Assembly: GCA_051453625.1 (NCBI GenBank)
Contig: JBOZIK010000001.1
Coordinates: forward strand, 160,350,190 to 160,371,565
DNA from: Welwitschia mirabilis
Taxonomy: Eukaryota > Gnetophyta > Gnetopsida > Welwitschiales
Length of the DNA: 21,376 nt
Direction: 5' to 3'
This document shows, in pieces, positions 1-9,799 of the stretch. The translations under genes were made by a program, and so were the position numbers. Each line of letters begins with the position of its first letter. The first letter of the stretch is position 1. The notes below the pieces were generated by a model. It was not told the origin of the DNA and searched no databases. It worked only from the letters and a program-made list of their open reading frames with translations.

Positions 1-212
1 AAAAGAAATACATTACATTAGTAAAGAATAATGAGAAGAAGAACTTCTCAACTAGCCATGCATTATTCCATCCACAAGAAATATGTTAGAGTGTCATGAT
101 GTCTAAGCCTCTAAATATTCCCCATCATAAGCTAATCAAAAATAAATACAATAAGGGTTTTAATGTTTTTTTATATGGAGAGATAGAGGTAAGAAATGGT
201 TACAAGCTCTTG

Positions 213-367
213 GCTTATAGCATTAGGTATAATCTTCATCATTTAGCATTAGGTAGATAATATTTTACCTTTAGTATTAGGTACAATATTTGTCATTTAG
301 CATTTGGTGAAAGTTGTCTTAAAGTATTTGATAGAGATTGTTATATAAAATTAGGTGAAAACTTCAT
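213..367. repeat. Decayed 26-bp minisatellite, about six units
   Basis: Six head-to-tail units start near 213, 240, 268, 294, 318 and 342 and are 24-28 bp long. The shared core is CATTTAGCATTAGGT followed by an AT-rich tail ending in TTTGT or TTCAT. The last units have drifted most. The array stops about 45 bp before an N gap, so its right end may be hidden. No coding potential is seen in it or in 1-212. Confidence 0.75.
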
Positions 368-413
368 CATGATTAGTTTAACAAATGCCATTTGGAGTCA
401 GATTCCTCCACCA

Positions 414-1213
414 NNNNNNNNNNNNNNNNNNNNNNNNNNNNNNNNNNNNNNNNNNNNNNNNNNNNNNNNNNNNNNNNNNNNNNNNNNNNNNNNNNNNNNN
501 NNNNNNNNNNNNNNNNNNNNNNNNNNNNNNNNNNNNNNNNNNNNNNNNNNNNNNNNNNNNNNNNNNNNNNNNNNNNNNNNNNNNNNNNNNNNNNNNNNNN
601 NNNNNNNNNNNNNNNNNNNNNNNNNNNNNNNNNNNNNNNNNNNNNNNNNNNNNNNNNNNNNNNNNNNNNNNNNNNNNNNNNNNNNNNNNNNNNNNNNNNN
701 NNNNNNNNNNNNNNNNNNNNNNNNNNNNNNNNNNNNNNNNNNNNNNNNNNNNNNNNNNNNNNNNNNNNNNNNNNNNNNNNNNNNNNNNNNNNNNNNNNNN
801 NNNNNNNNNNNNNNNNNNNNNNNNNNNNNNNNNNNNNNNNNNNNNNNNNNNNNNNNNNNNNNNNNNNNNNNNNNNNNNNNNNNNNNNNNNNNNNNNNNNN
901 NNNNNNNNNNNNNNNNNNNNNNNNNNNNNNNNNNNNNNNNNNNNNNNNNNNNNNNNNNNNNNNNNNNNNNNNNNNNNNNNNNNNNNNNNNNNNNNNNNNN
1001 NNNNNNNNNNNNNNNNNNNNNNNNNNNNNNNNNNNNNNNNNNNNNNNNNNNNNNNNNNNNNNNNNNNNNNNNNNNNNNNNNNNNNNNNNNNNNNNNNNNN
1101 NNNNNNNNNNNNNNNNNNNNNNNNNNNNNNNNNNNNNNNNNNNNNNNNNNNNNNNNNNNNNNNNNNNNNNNNNNNNNNNNNNNNNNNNNNNNNNNNNNNN
1201 NNNNNNNNNNNNN
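414..1213. other. Assembly gap of 800 N
   Basis: Unresolved bases. Any reading frame crossing this run is an artefact of translating N as X. Confidence 0.99.
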
Positions 1214-2405
1214 TAATATTAAATTTTATTTTAAAAATAATAGAAGACATTTTATGATTAAAATAATTAAATTAATGTCTTTATTTACAAAAAAAAGGTC
1301 TAAAATGCTTCATATATATATAATTTTTACATGTTAACAACTTCCCTAGATAAAGTTATAATAGTTACCAATAGTCCATACTAACTATATTTCCATTATT
1401 CATTAGCCTAATAGTTGGCCACTTGAAAGTGGCGGTTGATTTCATTTCTTAAATTGGCTTTTTAAGAAAAAATCTAAGTTGGAAAGTTAATCTCAAGTTT
1501 AGATCTAATTAACTGCATGAATTATCTTTAGTATTTTATATAGAGTAGTTGACTCTTATAGAAAGCTAGTCCTAGATATTAGTAAATAATTTCTTACTAA
1601 TGTTATCAAAGATTTACTGTCAACATGTAGTTGATCCTCTAGAGGATGCGAGTCAACCATCTAAATGTTTTTTTACTAATTCAGTTATCCTCTAAGTATA
1701 GATTCATCTAATGTTTAGATCATCTTCATTTTAACTTGTTTGTGATTAGTCTCATTATCTAAATTTGCTCCTATGACATTTAATATTAGCCTATAAGAAA
1801 AATCATTTCATTAAATTATGGAATATAATTTAATATATCATTAATAGATTACTAAGAGGTGAAATAATCCTAATGGTATCTTTACCTTTATAAGTAAGCT
1901 ATCCTTTTATAATAAGTAATGGAGAATACTTTAGAGAAATACATTTTTGGATTTGGGAAATCTTACTTATGTTTATTTTTCTTCTATTTTCCAATAAGTA
2001 ATATGAAAGTTATGAAATGTTCTTAAGCTCTCTTTATACATCCTTAAGCTTTAGAGCTTGTTTCTAGCTCTTTAGAGTTTTTTAGATACTCTTCATTAGC
2101 TTTCTGGGATTTTATTTACTCCTCTGTGAATATCCTAGGTTTTTTTAATTATTCTTCTTTAAACTATTTTTTTAAAAAGTATTAAAATTATTTATTAAGG
2201 AAAGAGATTTATTTTTCTTTAAATATTTTTTTAGAAAGGGACACATACTTTTTAGAAAAGGGGAATTTTTTAAAAAAGAGATTTTTTTCTAAAAATGTAA
2301 TAGGGTCTTTAACCTCAATTAACTAGGGGATTTTTTCCTATCACTCTTCTATGTCCTATTCTTACTATATTACTTCATCATTATCATGTAGTATGTAGTT
2401 CTCTA
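1214..2405. other. Non-coding AT-rich stretch with short dyads
   Basis: No reading frame or recognisable element is seen. Three short perfect inverted repeats lie close together: GCCACTT with a 2-nt loop and AAGTGGC at 1418-1433; ATTAGTAA with an 8-nt loop and TTACTAAT at 1578-1601; and the 14-bp palindrome ATCCTCTAGAGGAT at 1634-1647. From about 2000 to 2340 the strand is T-rich with many T and A runs. It may be old repeat DNA, but I cannot assign it. Confidence 0.5.
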
Positions 2406-2510
2406 GTCTACTATCTATAGCTCGCATGCAGTCCACCATCTACTCCTCACTTGTAGTCTGCTAACTCCCATTATGTAGTCCACTACACTTGCTTTCACTT
2501 ACTAACCTCC
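2406..2510. repeat. Decayed tandem repeat, period about 25 bp
   Basis: Units start at about 2406, 2431, 2456 and 2478, each opening with GTC(T/C)(A/G)C followed by a pyrimidine-rich body such as CATCTACTCCTCACTTGTA. The spacings are 25, 25 and 22 bp. Similar scattered words (CTACTCCTC, CCACTACACTTGC) recur down to about 2940, so the array may once have been longer. Confidence 0.5.
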
Positions 2511-3124
2511 ACTATCTTATGATATTTGTGCTATTACTATGTTGTACCTAAGTCTTCTACCTGCTAGTGACCTTGGTATTTGATTTAATGTGCCTATTTC
2601 TCTTAATGCTTGTGCTCTCCTCTTGCTATTGTCTTTTCTTTAGATCTGTAAGATCTCCTTTCTATTACTTGCTATCAGTTAAGTATTCCATAGCTATATC
2701 ACAATGCTAACTTACCTACTATAGTGTTGCTACTCCTCTGCCACTACACTTGCCCTACCTAGTATAATTCCTCTACAACATATTCACTTATCATTGCATT
2801 TATGGTCTCTTCATGTATCTATTCTTCATTAGCTAATACTACGTTTCTTTACTAGTTCATAAACGCTTCATACTAATACTTAGCCAGTATCTACTCCTCC
2901 TTTTTCATAGTTTGTGCTTTACTACGTGCTCCTCTACTAACCTGACATTTCCTATGCACACTTAGATAGGCATCTCTAAATATCACTTACATGCTGATAT
3001 GATACCATTTCATGCTCTAAAAGCTCAAATCATTAAGTAGCCATCTCTATAGCTTGAATCATGATAGCCAATACACATATGCAACTAACTAATTCAAAAC
3101 TATTGATAGCTCTTTAAAATTAGC
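2511..3124. other. Pyrimidine-rich non-coding stretch
   Basis: This stretch is rich in CT words on the plus strand and shows no reading frame or motif. It may be a degenerate continuation of the 25-bp repeat to its left. Nothing else is seen. Confidence 0.4.
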
Positions 3125-3240
3125 TATGAAGGCATTAGTGTAATGGCAAATTACTCTTTCTTTAAACCATAGATCATAAATTTGAGTCTAGAAGGTGATA
3201 AAAGTATATGTTCTAAAAGTTGTGCTAGATTTTTTTTCTC
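3125..3240 (+). mobile_element. Probable tRNA-derived SINE relic
   Basis: TAGTGTAATGG at 3136-3146 fits the RNA polymerase III A-box pattern TRGYNNARNGG at every position. AATTTGAGTCT at 3179-3189 matches the B-box GGTTCGANTCC except at four positions, all of them G-to-A or C-to-T transitions. The boxes are 32 bp apart, as in tRNA genes and tRNA-derived SINEs. A T-run follows at about 3229. The surroundings do not fold as a tRNA by eye and no target-site duplication was found, so a SINE head is more likely than a tRNA gene. The ends are uncertain. Confidence 0.5.
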
Positions 3241-4869
3241 TGCATACACATGCAAAATCCTAAATTGTTACATAAATTTTAGAGTTGTCTCATGCACATG
3301 TAGTTTTTCTACATAATTGCTTAATCATTTCCCAATTTTATGCATATGTAGTTCATGTAGCAATATCTAGCATTTAGTACTATTTTGCATACATGCATAG
3401 TTTTAAGTATTTCTTTGATTTTTTAAGAATTTTCCTTTTTTTTTGTGTAATCTTCAAAGTAGTAAACCCAGAACTCACTTTTTGTGATTAAACCAAGTTG
3501 GGGTATTGATCAAGAATCCTTGATTTAATTTTTTGAGCTCTTTTCTTGACTTTTTAAGCTTTTGTTTTCACTTTTTTTGAGCTTTTTGAAAATTCTAATA
3601 TTTTTTAGATTTTATAAGTCAAATCTCTCTTATCAAGTTAAATTGAAATGTGGAAAAAGATCCTTTAATTTAATTGTTTTTCTTTCTCTTAGACTATTTT
3701 TATGATTTGAATAGATTAAGTTAAATTTTATGGTGAGTAAGATTTACTTAGTTTAGCTATATCAAAAATAGTTCTTTTTTTGCTGTAGATTTTTTAACAC
3801 TTAATAATGTTATTACTTCTACTTAAGTACAATACTAAAAAGGAAAATTACCTTTTATCCTTTAAAGTACCTAATGTTTTTACTAGTAATAAGATTTGGT
3901 CGATGGTGGGAATATGGAGAATTATATACATAGAGATTTATGTCAGGTTTTACACTACTTTATAAAGCTTATTATGTAGTATTAGTTACCATAACTATAA
4001 AGTTAGGGTCATATAAAGAGCTATGTCTCTTTTTTCTTAAAATGTCTTAGATGCCACAACATATAGATTCCTACATACGTCTTAGTAATTAAGGGTATAT
4101 TGGATGAAGGCTAGAGGCATAATAGTGGGGTCTATTTGGAACTCATTGCTAAGGGATACACGTTTAATAAAATTTAAAATTTATTTAGTTTAATGTATAA
4201 GGAGATTAGCCACATGCATGGTACTCTTCTTTAAGAAGGCATATACCTAAGGTAACTAAAACTAATTAATGACTTAAAAGCCCAACTGATTGGATTTATA
4301 TTTTATGTTTTTACTCCCTTCAGAGACAAAGGTACCACACTTGGAGAGGACATGATCACTACCTCGATTCAGAAAGATACTTTAAAATTGATTAAGTTTG
4401 GCATGTTTATCACCTTATAATTTAGACCCCCTATGTTAAAATATACCTTTATCATATTAAGAAATTTTAAATAAAGTATCTTTTTTCTCTTTCTCATGTG
4501 CATAGGTTCTCAATGGTTGGGAGGATTTTCTTAGTTATCATGCTTTGTGATTTGGATAAATCACTTAATTTTTGAGTTTCATTTCCTTTCATCATAATTA
4601 TGTCTTCCATCATAACATTTTTATCTTTTTGTTTTAATTGCATTATGACTTGCATAGGTTACTTGACATTGTGAATGAAAGAAAGAACTCTTTTCTTATA
4701 ACTATATTATCTCATAGTTCTATTTTTTTATATTATTTTTAGATTTGATAAGATTTCTTTATATAACAAATAAAATGCTTTCAATTATGGATATATGTAG
4801 AGTCCCTCTAATTATTAACTTTACTTCATAGCTTATCAACTCTCTTTTGGTTCTCAACCTCTTTTAACC
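3241..4869. other. Unassigned AT-rich stretch, perhaps holding the 5' LTR and leader of copia copy A
   Basis: No reading frame or clear repeat is seen. Its right end lies directly upstream of the presumed copia gag start at 4870, so a copia 5' LTR and leader would be expected here. TATATAACAAATAAAATG near 4758-4776 could be a TATA-type promoter. GCTTATCAACTC at about 4832 is only a poor match to the initiator-Met primer site. LTR ends could not be drawn because no second copy is visible. Confidence 0.3.
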
Positions 4870-5014
4870 ATGGCATCTTATTTATCATCTTCAAAGGCTA
4901 AGTTTCAATGGCTATTAGTGTCACTCACACCCATACTCACCACTAGAATCATAGTCAACATTAGTATCACTCTTTAAGATGATTAGTCATGGGAGATTTA
5001 TTATGAGGATTTCA

Positions 5015-5020
5015 TATTGA
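5015..5020. repeat. Left target-site duplication of the solo LTR
   Basis: TATTGA immediately precedes the TG terminus. The partner at 6245-6250 is TATTAA, one transition away. Copy B has ATATTAA at the uninterrupted site, so the G at 5019 or its A counterpart has changed since insertion. A 5-bp duplication would also fit. Confidence 0.6.
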
Positions 5021-5255
5021 TGCACTACCAAATTGTGTGTGTTTGATGGAGTGTTATGAGTTGTTTTGTAGGACATTTACATAAGTTTAGATGCAATTCT
5101 GAGGATTATGAAGAACTGATGGAAGATCATAAAAATGTGTAATTCTTGGTATATCAGAGGCTTTTAAGGCATATTCTAATGTGCATGGCTTTGGAAGAAG
5201 ATCACTAATGTAAAAGAACCACTTCTCTTTAGTTAAGAAGACTATTGTCTCATAT

Positions 5256-5448
5256 GTCGTCCTCACAACAGGTAGGACAACAACACTTTAGATGCCACAT
5301 TGGATACTAATGTGGACTAGAGATAGTACTATTTAGTCATCTTTTTATAAAGGAATATTATCCCATAGTCATGCACATGACATACAAGATGATGAATGTA
5401 ATGTTTTATCCATCGTCTCCTTGGTCGTCCCCATGACAGCAGGATAAC
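5256..5448. repeat. GTCGTCC dyads in U3 of the solo LTR
   Basis: Two dyads are clear: GTCGTCC (5256-5262) with AGGACAAC (5274 on), and GTCGTCC (5424-5430) with AGGATAAC (5441-5448). A more worn one lies near 5370 (TCATGCACATGAC then AGATGATGA). Each has arms of 7-8 nt around a loop of about 10-12 nt, often containing CATGACAG. The same design recurs in the second LTR and its leader. It could be a U3 regulatory repeat, but the function is unknown. Confidence 0.6.
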
Positions 5449-5549
5449 ACTTATAACCGTCAGCCGGCCTTTGTCTATTTTGTCTGTTCTTTCTTGTAAT
5501 TAAGCATGTTTTATAGTGCCTTTTATGTGTCAATTTTATTTATTAACCC

Positions 5550-5557
5550 TATAAATA
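5550..5557 (+). promoter_or_regulatory. TATA box of the solo LTR
   Basis: TATAAATA is followed by AAGCCCTCCTTCG and, about 30 bp on, TTCATATTTAATGCA. The same arrangement occurs at 18235-18242 in the second LTR, which marks it as the conserved core promoter at the U3/R border. Confidence 0.7.
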
Positions 5558-6244
5558 AAGCCCTCCTTCGACTCTCCTCTTCATATTTAATGCACTGGAT
5601 ATTCTCGTTATAAGAGATTGAAGGATGGGAGATCCATCTCAAGATTTGCAGAAAGATGTCCCTTTGGTAAAGGGTCGTGCATGCTCCATTGAGGATCGAC
5701 TATTTTGTAATGTAGATGCTGCTTCAATGTTAATACAAAACTCTGTTTTATTTCTGCATTTAATTTTGTTATATATCCCTTATGGTTTATGTTGTTATTG
5801 ATCTGGTAACAGTTTTATTAATGATATAGGTCTTAAGGATAGCCTTTGTTAAGGCTAAAGAGAGTAGTTTAGATTTATTTTACCTTGTATTTATTCAAAT
5901 TACTTGATAGCTTAAGTTATTCTTGGTTAGTGATAGTTTCTTTTGCTGATTTAGGTTATATAGGGCTGGTATTCCTGACAAGTCAGTTCAGTAATCAGAT
6001 AAGTATTCATCTAGGTTTAATTGTGTTTGCATTGCATCACATCTTTATTTCTTGCATTGTTCTTAAATATCAGTTACCGTATTCATTGAAAATAAATTCT
6101 CATTCTTCTTTCATAAGTCTTCAATTGGTTACGATACTTGGGTCACTCCCATTCATACTAGTGTGCACATTTTGAAATCTATATGTTTTGATTAACAGGA
6201 TTTGAAGCAAGACGTGAAGTTGTAAAAATACACACTACAACACA

Positions 6245-6250
6245 TATTAA
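6245..6250. repeat. Right target-site duplication of the solo LTR
   Basis: TATTAA follows the CA terminus. It pairs with TATTGA at 5015-5020 and matches the empty site in copy B. Confidence 0.6.
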
Positions 6251-6747
6251 CTAGTGGATTTATGGTTTTGAAAATGATTTTTCAACAAATGATCATACAT
6301 ATCTTCAATATTAAGCTAAAGATGTTGATTGGCAAAATATTAACACTAAATTAATAGAGATTATGTGAAAATATGTCACCTATTAATATAAGAAGTGGAT
6401 TGATTAGATCAAAATAAGCTACACCAACTTCTATACCTTAGGGGATACATTCTACTTAAAGAATGATTTAGAGCTCCTTAGTCTCATAACTCACATGAAC
6501 AGTTTGCATTATAAGAAAGGCAAGATGAGATAATTAATTACGCAAATGCAAAACATCAAGTGAAAAGGTAGAAAAGATTAACTCACAAAAACAAATTTGC
6601 ATTTACTAGGGTAACTTGATTTACTATTTTTTGAAAGGCTCCTCTTTGAATATTTATATTATGTTACTAAATAGTAGTAAGTAATTAAATAATATAATAT
6701 TTAATATGCTTAGTAAGGATTTCATTTCTACCAAAGCTTAGTTTAAA

Positions 6748-6847
6748 NNNNNNNNNNNNNNNNNNNNNNNNNNNNNNNNNNNNNNNNNNNNNNNNNNNNN
6801 NNNNNNNNNNNNNNNNNNNNNNNNNNNNNNNNNNNNNNNNNNNNNNN
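6748..6847. other. Assembly gap of 100 N, size probably unknown
   Basis: Exactly 100 N is a customary placeholder for a gap of unknown length. It separates the end of copia copy A from the start of copy B, so the amount of sequence between the copies is not known. Confidence 0.95.
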
Positions 6848-7740
6848 GCATCCTCTTCAAAGGGTAAGTTTTAGTAGTTATTAAAGTCATTCACACTATT
6901 CTTACCACTGGAATCATAACCAACGTTAGAGTCACTCTTTAAAATAATTAATCATGGATGATTTAGCATAAGGATTTTATATTAACCATGAAATTTATGA
7001 TTATAAAAAGGAATTCTTAATACATGATCATACATCTCTTTAAGATATTACTAAAAAAGATACATGATAAGATATTAATAAAAATTAATAGATATTATTT
7101 GGAAATTTATTACCTATTAGTACAAGAAGTTGATTGATTAAACTAAAATAATATATACCAAGTTTTGTATCTTGAGAGACATAGAAATGATATGGAGATT
7201 CTTAGTATCATAACTTTTATGAATCATATATATTATGAGAAAGGAAAAATAAGACAATTAATTATGTATATGAAAGACAACAAGGTAAAGATAGCAGAGA
7301 GTGATTTACAACAACAAGTTTGCATTCATTATATTAACTTGATTTACTATTATTTGAGAGAATTCCATTCACATAGTTATATCATGTTACTACATGGAAG
7401 TAAGTAATTAAATAATAAAGCTTTTGATATGCTTAGTAAGAATCTCATTTTCTTTAAAGCCTATTTTAACTTCATTAGATCTTCTTTCTTCAATGTTGTA
7501 TATAAAGTTTCTCTTTTTCATGTTTCTCTTTGTCAAAATAAATAGTCTACCAGTAAATCACATCTAAAAAAAGAATCACATCATGACAAGAGTAAGGATC
7601 CATAAAAATATAAAATAAGAAGTTAGCAAAATAAGAAGCAAGTTTAAAATATTGCTACTCCTAAGAAGAATAAATATCAGTGCTTACAATGTAGAAGATA
7701 AGGTCATATTGCTAACTATTATAGGATCTTTTAGGATAAA
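6848..7740 (+). pseudogene. Ty1/copia gag relic, copy B, with zinc knuckle
   Basis: This is the uninterrupted paralogue of copy A. Its longest open stretch, 7165-7407 (80 codons), matches the Gag-like part of copy A. Basic K/S-rich codons follow, then a CCHC nucleocapsid knuckle at 7681-7722 reading CLQC...GH...Y. Spacing is the standard C-x2-C-x4-H-x4-C, but one inner codon is a stop (TAA) and the last Cys codon is TAT (Tyr), one G-to-A change from Cys. The knuckle is in the same frame as 7165-7407. In intact elements this protein coats the RNA genome in virus-like particles. The N-terminal half is too worn to confirm on its own, but the knuckle plus the protease and integrase downstream make copia gag the best call. 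Confidence 0.65.
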
Positions 7741-7847
7741 ATAAAATCTATACTTAAGGTAAATGCACTTACTAAAATAATCTAATATCTTTGATGATGT
7801 TAAAAATTCTAAATCAAATTAGTCCTTAGAAATTTTTATTTATTAGT

Positions 7848-8039
7848 ATGAGCAAGTACATACCTCATAGTGATAAGTGGATTCATGACATAGGTGGAAT
7901 TCATCACATGACCTATTGGTCTGATTATTTTGATGACTTTAATAAGGCCTTGAGTCATGTTTATTTGGTAGATAAAACTTTAATTCCTATGGAAGAATAT
8001 GATTTGATATTCCTTGACTTAAGATCACTCTCTTCATAG
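7848..8039 (+). pseudogene. Ty1/copia protease N-terminal fragment
   Basis: The 63-codon open stretch contains KWIHDIGGIHHMTYWSDYF. This follows the copia aspartic protease signature W-x-x-D-S-G-(A/C)-x-x-H-M-T, with a loaded residue cluster HHMT and the following hydrophobic F. The active-site DSG reads DIG (Ser to Ile), so catalysis is unlikely. It lies about 125 bp after the gag knuckle, in a different frame, as expected for a single gag-pol reading frame that has since shifted. The stop at 8037-8039 and T-rich sequence beyond end recognisable protease. Confidence 0.75.
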
Positions 8040-8430
8040 ACTATTTTTCATGTTTTGTATGTTTTTTTTTAAGGTTGCATCTTCTATTGCATTTCACTTT
8101 GGTATAAGATGATTTTTTATTTCCATCATAAAGAGGTTATTGGGTATTTATGATGATAATTAAAAACCAGTAATAAAAGGATCAATGGATGAAAAACTCA
8201 TTCATATTTATGTTTGTATCAAAATGTAATAGCCCTCTTCCTTGCTACTATGGCATACTTAACTCAAACATCCTACTCCCCATATAATGAATGCAATGTA
8301 TGAGAATGGTCACTGACTTTTTCTATCCCTTACATAGGATTTTCCTTAATGTGAATCATGTATTATGGATAAAGTAACTAGATAGTGGTTTGTACCAAGT
8401 AAGTTACATGCTAAATGAAAGCTTTTACTT
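8040..8430 (+). pseudogene. Copia pol interval between protease and integrase core, unrecognisable
   Basis: By position this should hold the rest of protease and the integrase zinc-binding region. I see no HHCC motif or conserved stretch in any frame. Stops are dense. Confidence 0.35.
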
Positions 8431-9090
8431 AGTCATTGTAATCTATTTGAATCTATGGTAGTTTCGTCTCTCCATGGCCTTTATTACTTTACATTGATGA
8501 CTAGTTTTAAATGGCTTGGATATAATTTATTAAATTTGAATCATATAATTTAAATATTTTTAAAAAAATCAAGATTAAACTAAAAAATCAAGACAAGTAT
8601 TAGATTAAAAATTTCTAGTCAGATAATTATGAAAAATACACATCTACCAAGTTTAAAGATTTTTTTCTTTTAACGAAATTTAATATTTTAAGATTTAACA
8701 TAAAAAACTCTAACAAAATGACATTTATTAAGTCATTTAATTACACCATTAGGGATATGACATGTTTTATTATGTATTTTAGTGGTTGTAAGACCTATCT
8801 TTGTGGTGAAGCGATGGAAGCAATAGTACACCTAAATAATCATATTAATCAATGCAATTAAAAAAAAGTATCAATAGTAAATAATTTTATGATTTTGATT
8901 GCAAATTCTATATTTGTATTCTAAGAAAACATCATGAAAAATTTGGGGACATGCTTATAAGGAATCTTTATGGGATATTCTAAGAGAAGGGTTATCTAGT
9001 GTATCTTTTAAAGCATAGTAAGATAATTATTTCTTATGATGCTATCTTTTAAGAGCCTTTAAACAGAGATTCTAAGCTTGATTCTTTCTT
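8431..9090 (+). pseudogene. Ty1/copia integrase relic
   Basis: SHCNLFESMVVSSLHGLYYF (from 8431) follows the copia integrase core start H-x-D-L-x-G-P-M-x-x-x-S-L-G-G-x-x-Y-F. The catalytic Asp of that motif is Asn here (AAT for GAT). The next Asp pair (IDDxSR) is replaced, and the later acidic motif was not found. A worn stretch around 8815-8850 resembles the xYLxNR region. GIFMGYSKR (8961-8987) corresponds to the conserved CIFxGYS of the integrase C-terminal part. Stops and at least two frameshifts separate the pieces. In a live element the enzyme would insert the cDNA; this copy cannot. Confidence 0.7.
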
Positions 9091-9429
9091 TAACTTACTA
9101 ACTATATTGGATGCTCATCAGTAATGCTTCAGTTCCTTCTATTGGTACATCTACTTTGAAAGCTATAGGAATTAAGCAATTTTCTAATCCTAGCATGCTT
9201 AGCTATGATTCTAATAGGAATTTAGTATGTTATCCAACTAAGAAATTTAATACTACCCAGAGATGACATCGACATACTTAGGTATAGTCTGCTCTCTAAG
9301 ATTTTAATAATAAAAACAATAAAACTAAAACCAAACATGGCTTGCATACAACTCATGATTATGATGATAATGAGGAGCTTTACTTAACCTTTGATGGTAA
9401 ACCAAATTCTTTAAAAGATATAATTCTAT

Positions 9430-9612
9430 ATAATTAGTGGATATAAGCCGTGAAAGAGAAATATTATATACTTGTAAAAAATGGTACATGGAAGTTGGTC
9501 TATCAAATTAAGAAACCTATATGACATAAATCTATTGCATGAGTATACCATTTCATTATAGAACTAATAACTCATCTTCAAATAAGGATACCTAATTTAA
9601 AGAAGTTTCAGT
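9430..9612 (+). pseudogene. Start of Ty1/copia reverse transcriptase, truncated
   Basis: W-I-stop-A-V-K-E-K-Y-Y-I-L-V-K-N-G-T-W-K-L-V from 9438 matches the N-terminal signature of the copia RT domain (W-x-x-A-M-x-x-E-x-x-S-L-x-x-N-x-T-W-x-L-V). KKPI follows, as in KKPIGCKW. About 40 codons later the similarity ends. The palm motifs, including the YVDD active site, are missing, and so is RNase H. The DDNEEL...EP-like region before it (about 9360-9430) is the usual spacer. The break may mark where the minus-strand gypsy element or its LTR inserted, or a deletion. Confidence 0.72.
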
Positions 9613-9697
9613 AATTATAATTCAAAATTGAATTGATAGTGAGTTGATTTAAACTCATTTCTTCTTGTTTGAGTCTTTATTTAAAGATACTTTTGAT

Positions 9698-9795
9698 CCT
9701 AATACTATGAGATGTTAGTACAATTTTATCCTAGCACTATAATATTTGTACTACATTTTTGGCCTAGTATTATCAGATGTATAATGAACATAATA
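9698..9795. repeat. Short decayed tandem repeat, period 32-33 bp
   Basis: Three units start at 9698, 9730 and 9763 with CCTA(A/G)(T/C)A(C/T)TAT, followed by AGATGT-like and TACA-TTTT-like words. The repeat sits just beyond the point where copia similarity stops. Confidence 0.55.
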
Positions 9796-9799
9796 GCGT

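Larger units (their letters stand above)
5021..6244 (+). mobile_element. Solo LTR of an Athila/Tat-like Ty3/gypsy family
   Basis: It begins TGCACTACCAAATTG and ends ACACA, giving TG...CA termini. It aligns with the LTR at 17671-18986 from its first base. Shared landmarks are GACATTTACATAAG versus GACATTCACATAAG, a GTCGTCC dyad region, a TATAAATA box followed by a CTCC-rich stretch and TTAATGCA, and AAGGATAGCCT versus AAGGATAACCT. Copy B of the host sequence lacks this segment, which fixes both edges. No internal retroelement sequence accompanies it, so it is most simply a solo LTR left by recombination between two LTRs. It holds about 12 CG dinucleotides by eye, more than its surroundings, suggesting a relatively late insertion. 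The orientation follows from the TATA box and the match to the second LTR. Confidence 0.82.
4870..6747 (+). pseudogene. Ty1/copia gag relic, copy A, split by a solo LTR
   Basis: The segments 4870-5020 and 6245-6747 align with 6848-7475 (copy B) along their length, at a similarity of very roughly 75-80% by eye. The left part opens with ATG at 4870 encoding MASYLSSSKAKF, in the style of plant copia Gag N-termini. The right part encodes, with stops, stretches matching copy B, including LITHMNS...KKGKMR opposite IITFMNH...EKGKIR. The 1,224-bp insertion at 5021-6244 is absent from copy B. The copy runs into the N gap at 6748, so whether it continued into its own pol is unknown. It is a non-functional relic. 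The gag assignment comes mainly from copy B, which leads into recognisable copia domains. Confidence 0.6.

Noticed and set aside
369-1337. Long open frames on both strands across the first gap
   Set aside because: Almost all codons are N; the real flanks are only a few residues to a few dozen and show no motif.
1633-1648. GATCCTCTAGAG resembles a cloning-vector polylinker
   Set aside because: Only 12 bases match, and the flanks are ordinary AT-rich host sequence, so contamination is not supported.
3136-3189. A true tRNA gene
   Set aside because: The pol III boxes are present, but acceptor and anticodon stems do not pair by eye, and the B box has four changes.
5885-6175. 96-codon plus-strand frame with hydrophobic stretches resembling a small membrane protein
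   Set aside because: It lies wholly inside the solo LTR; the aligned part of the second LTR is not open, and T-rich sequence gives hydrophobic codons by chance.
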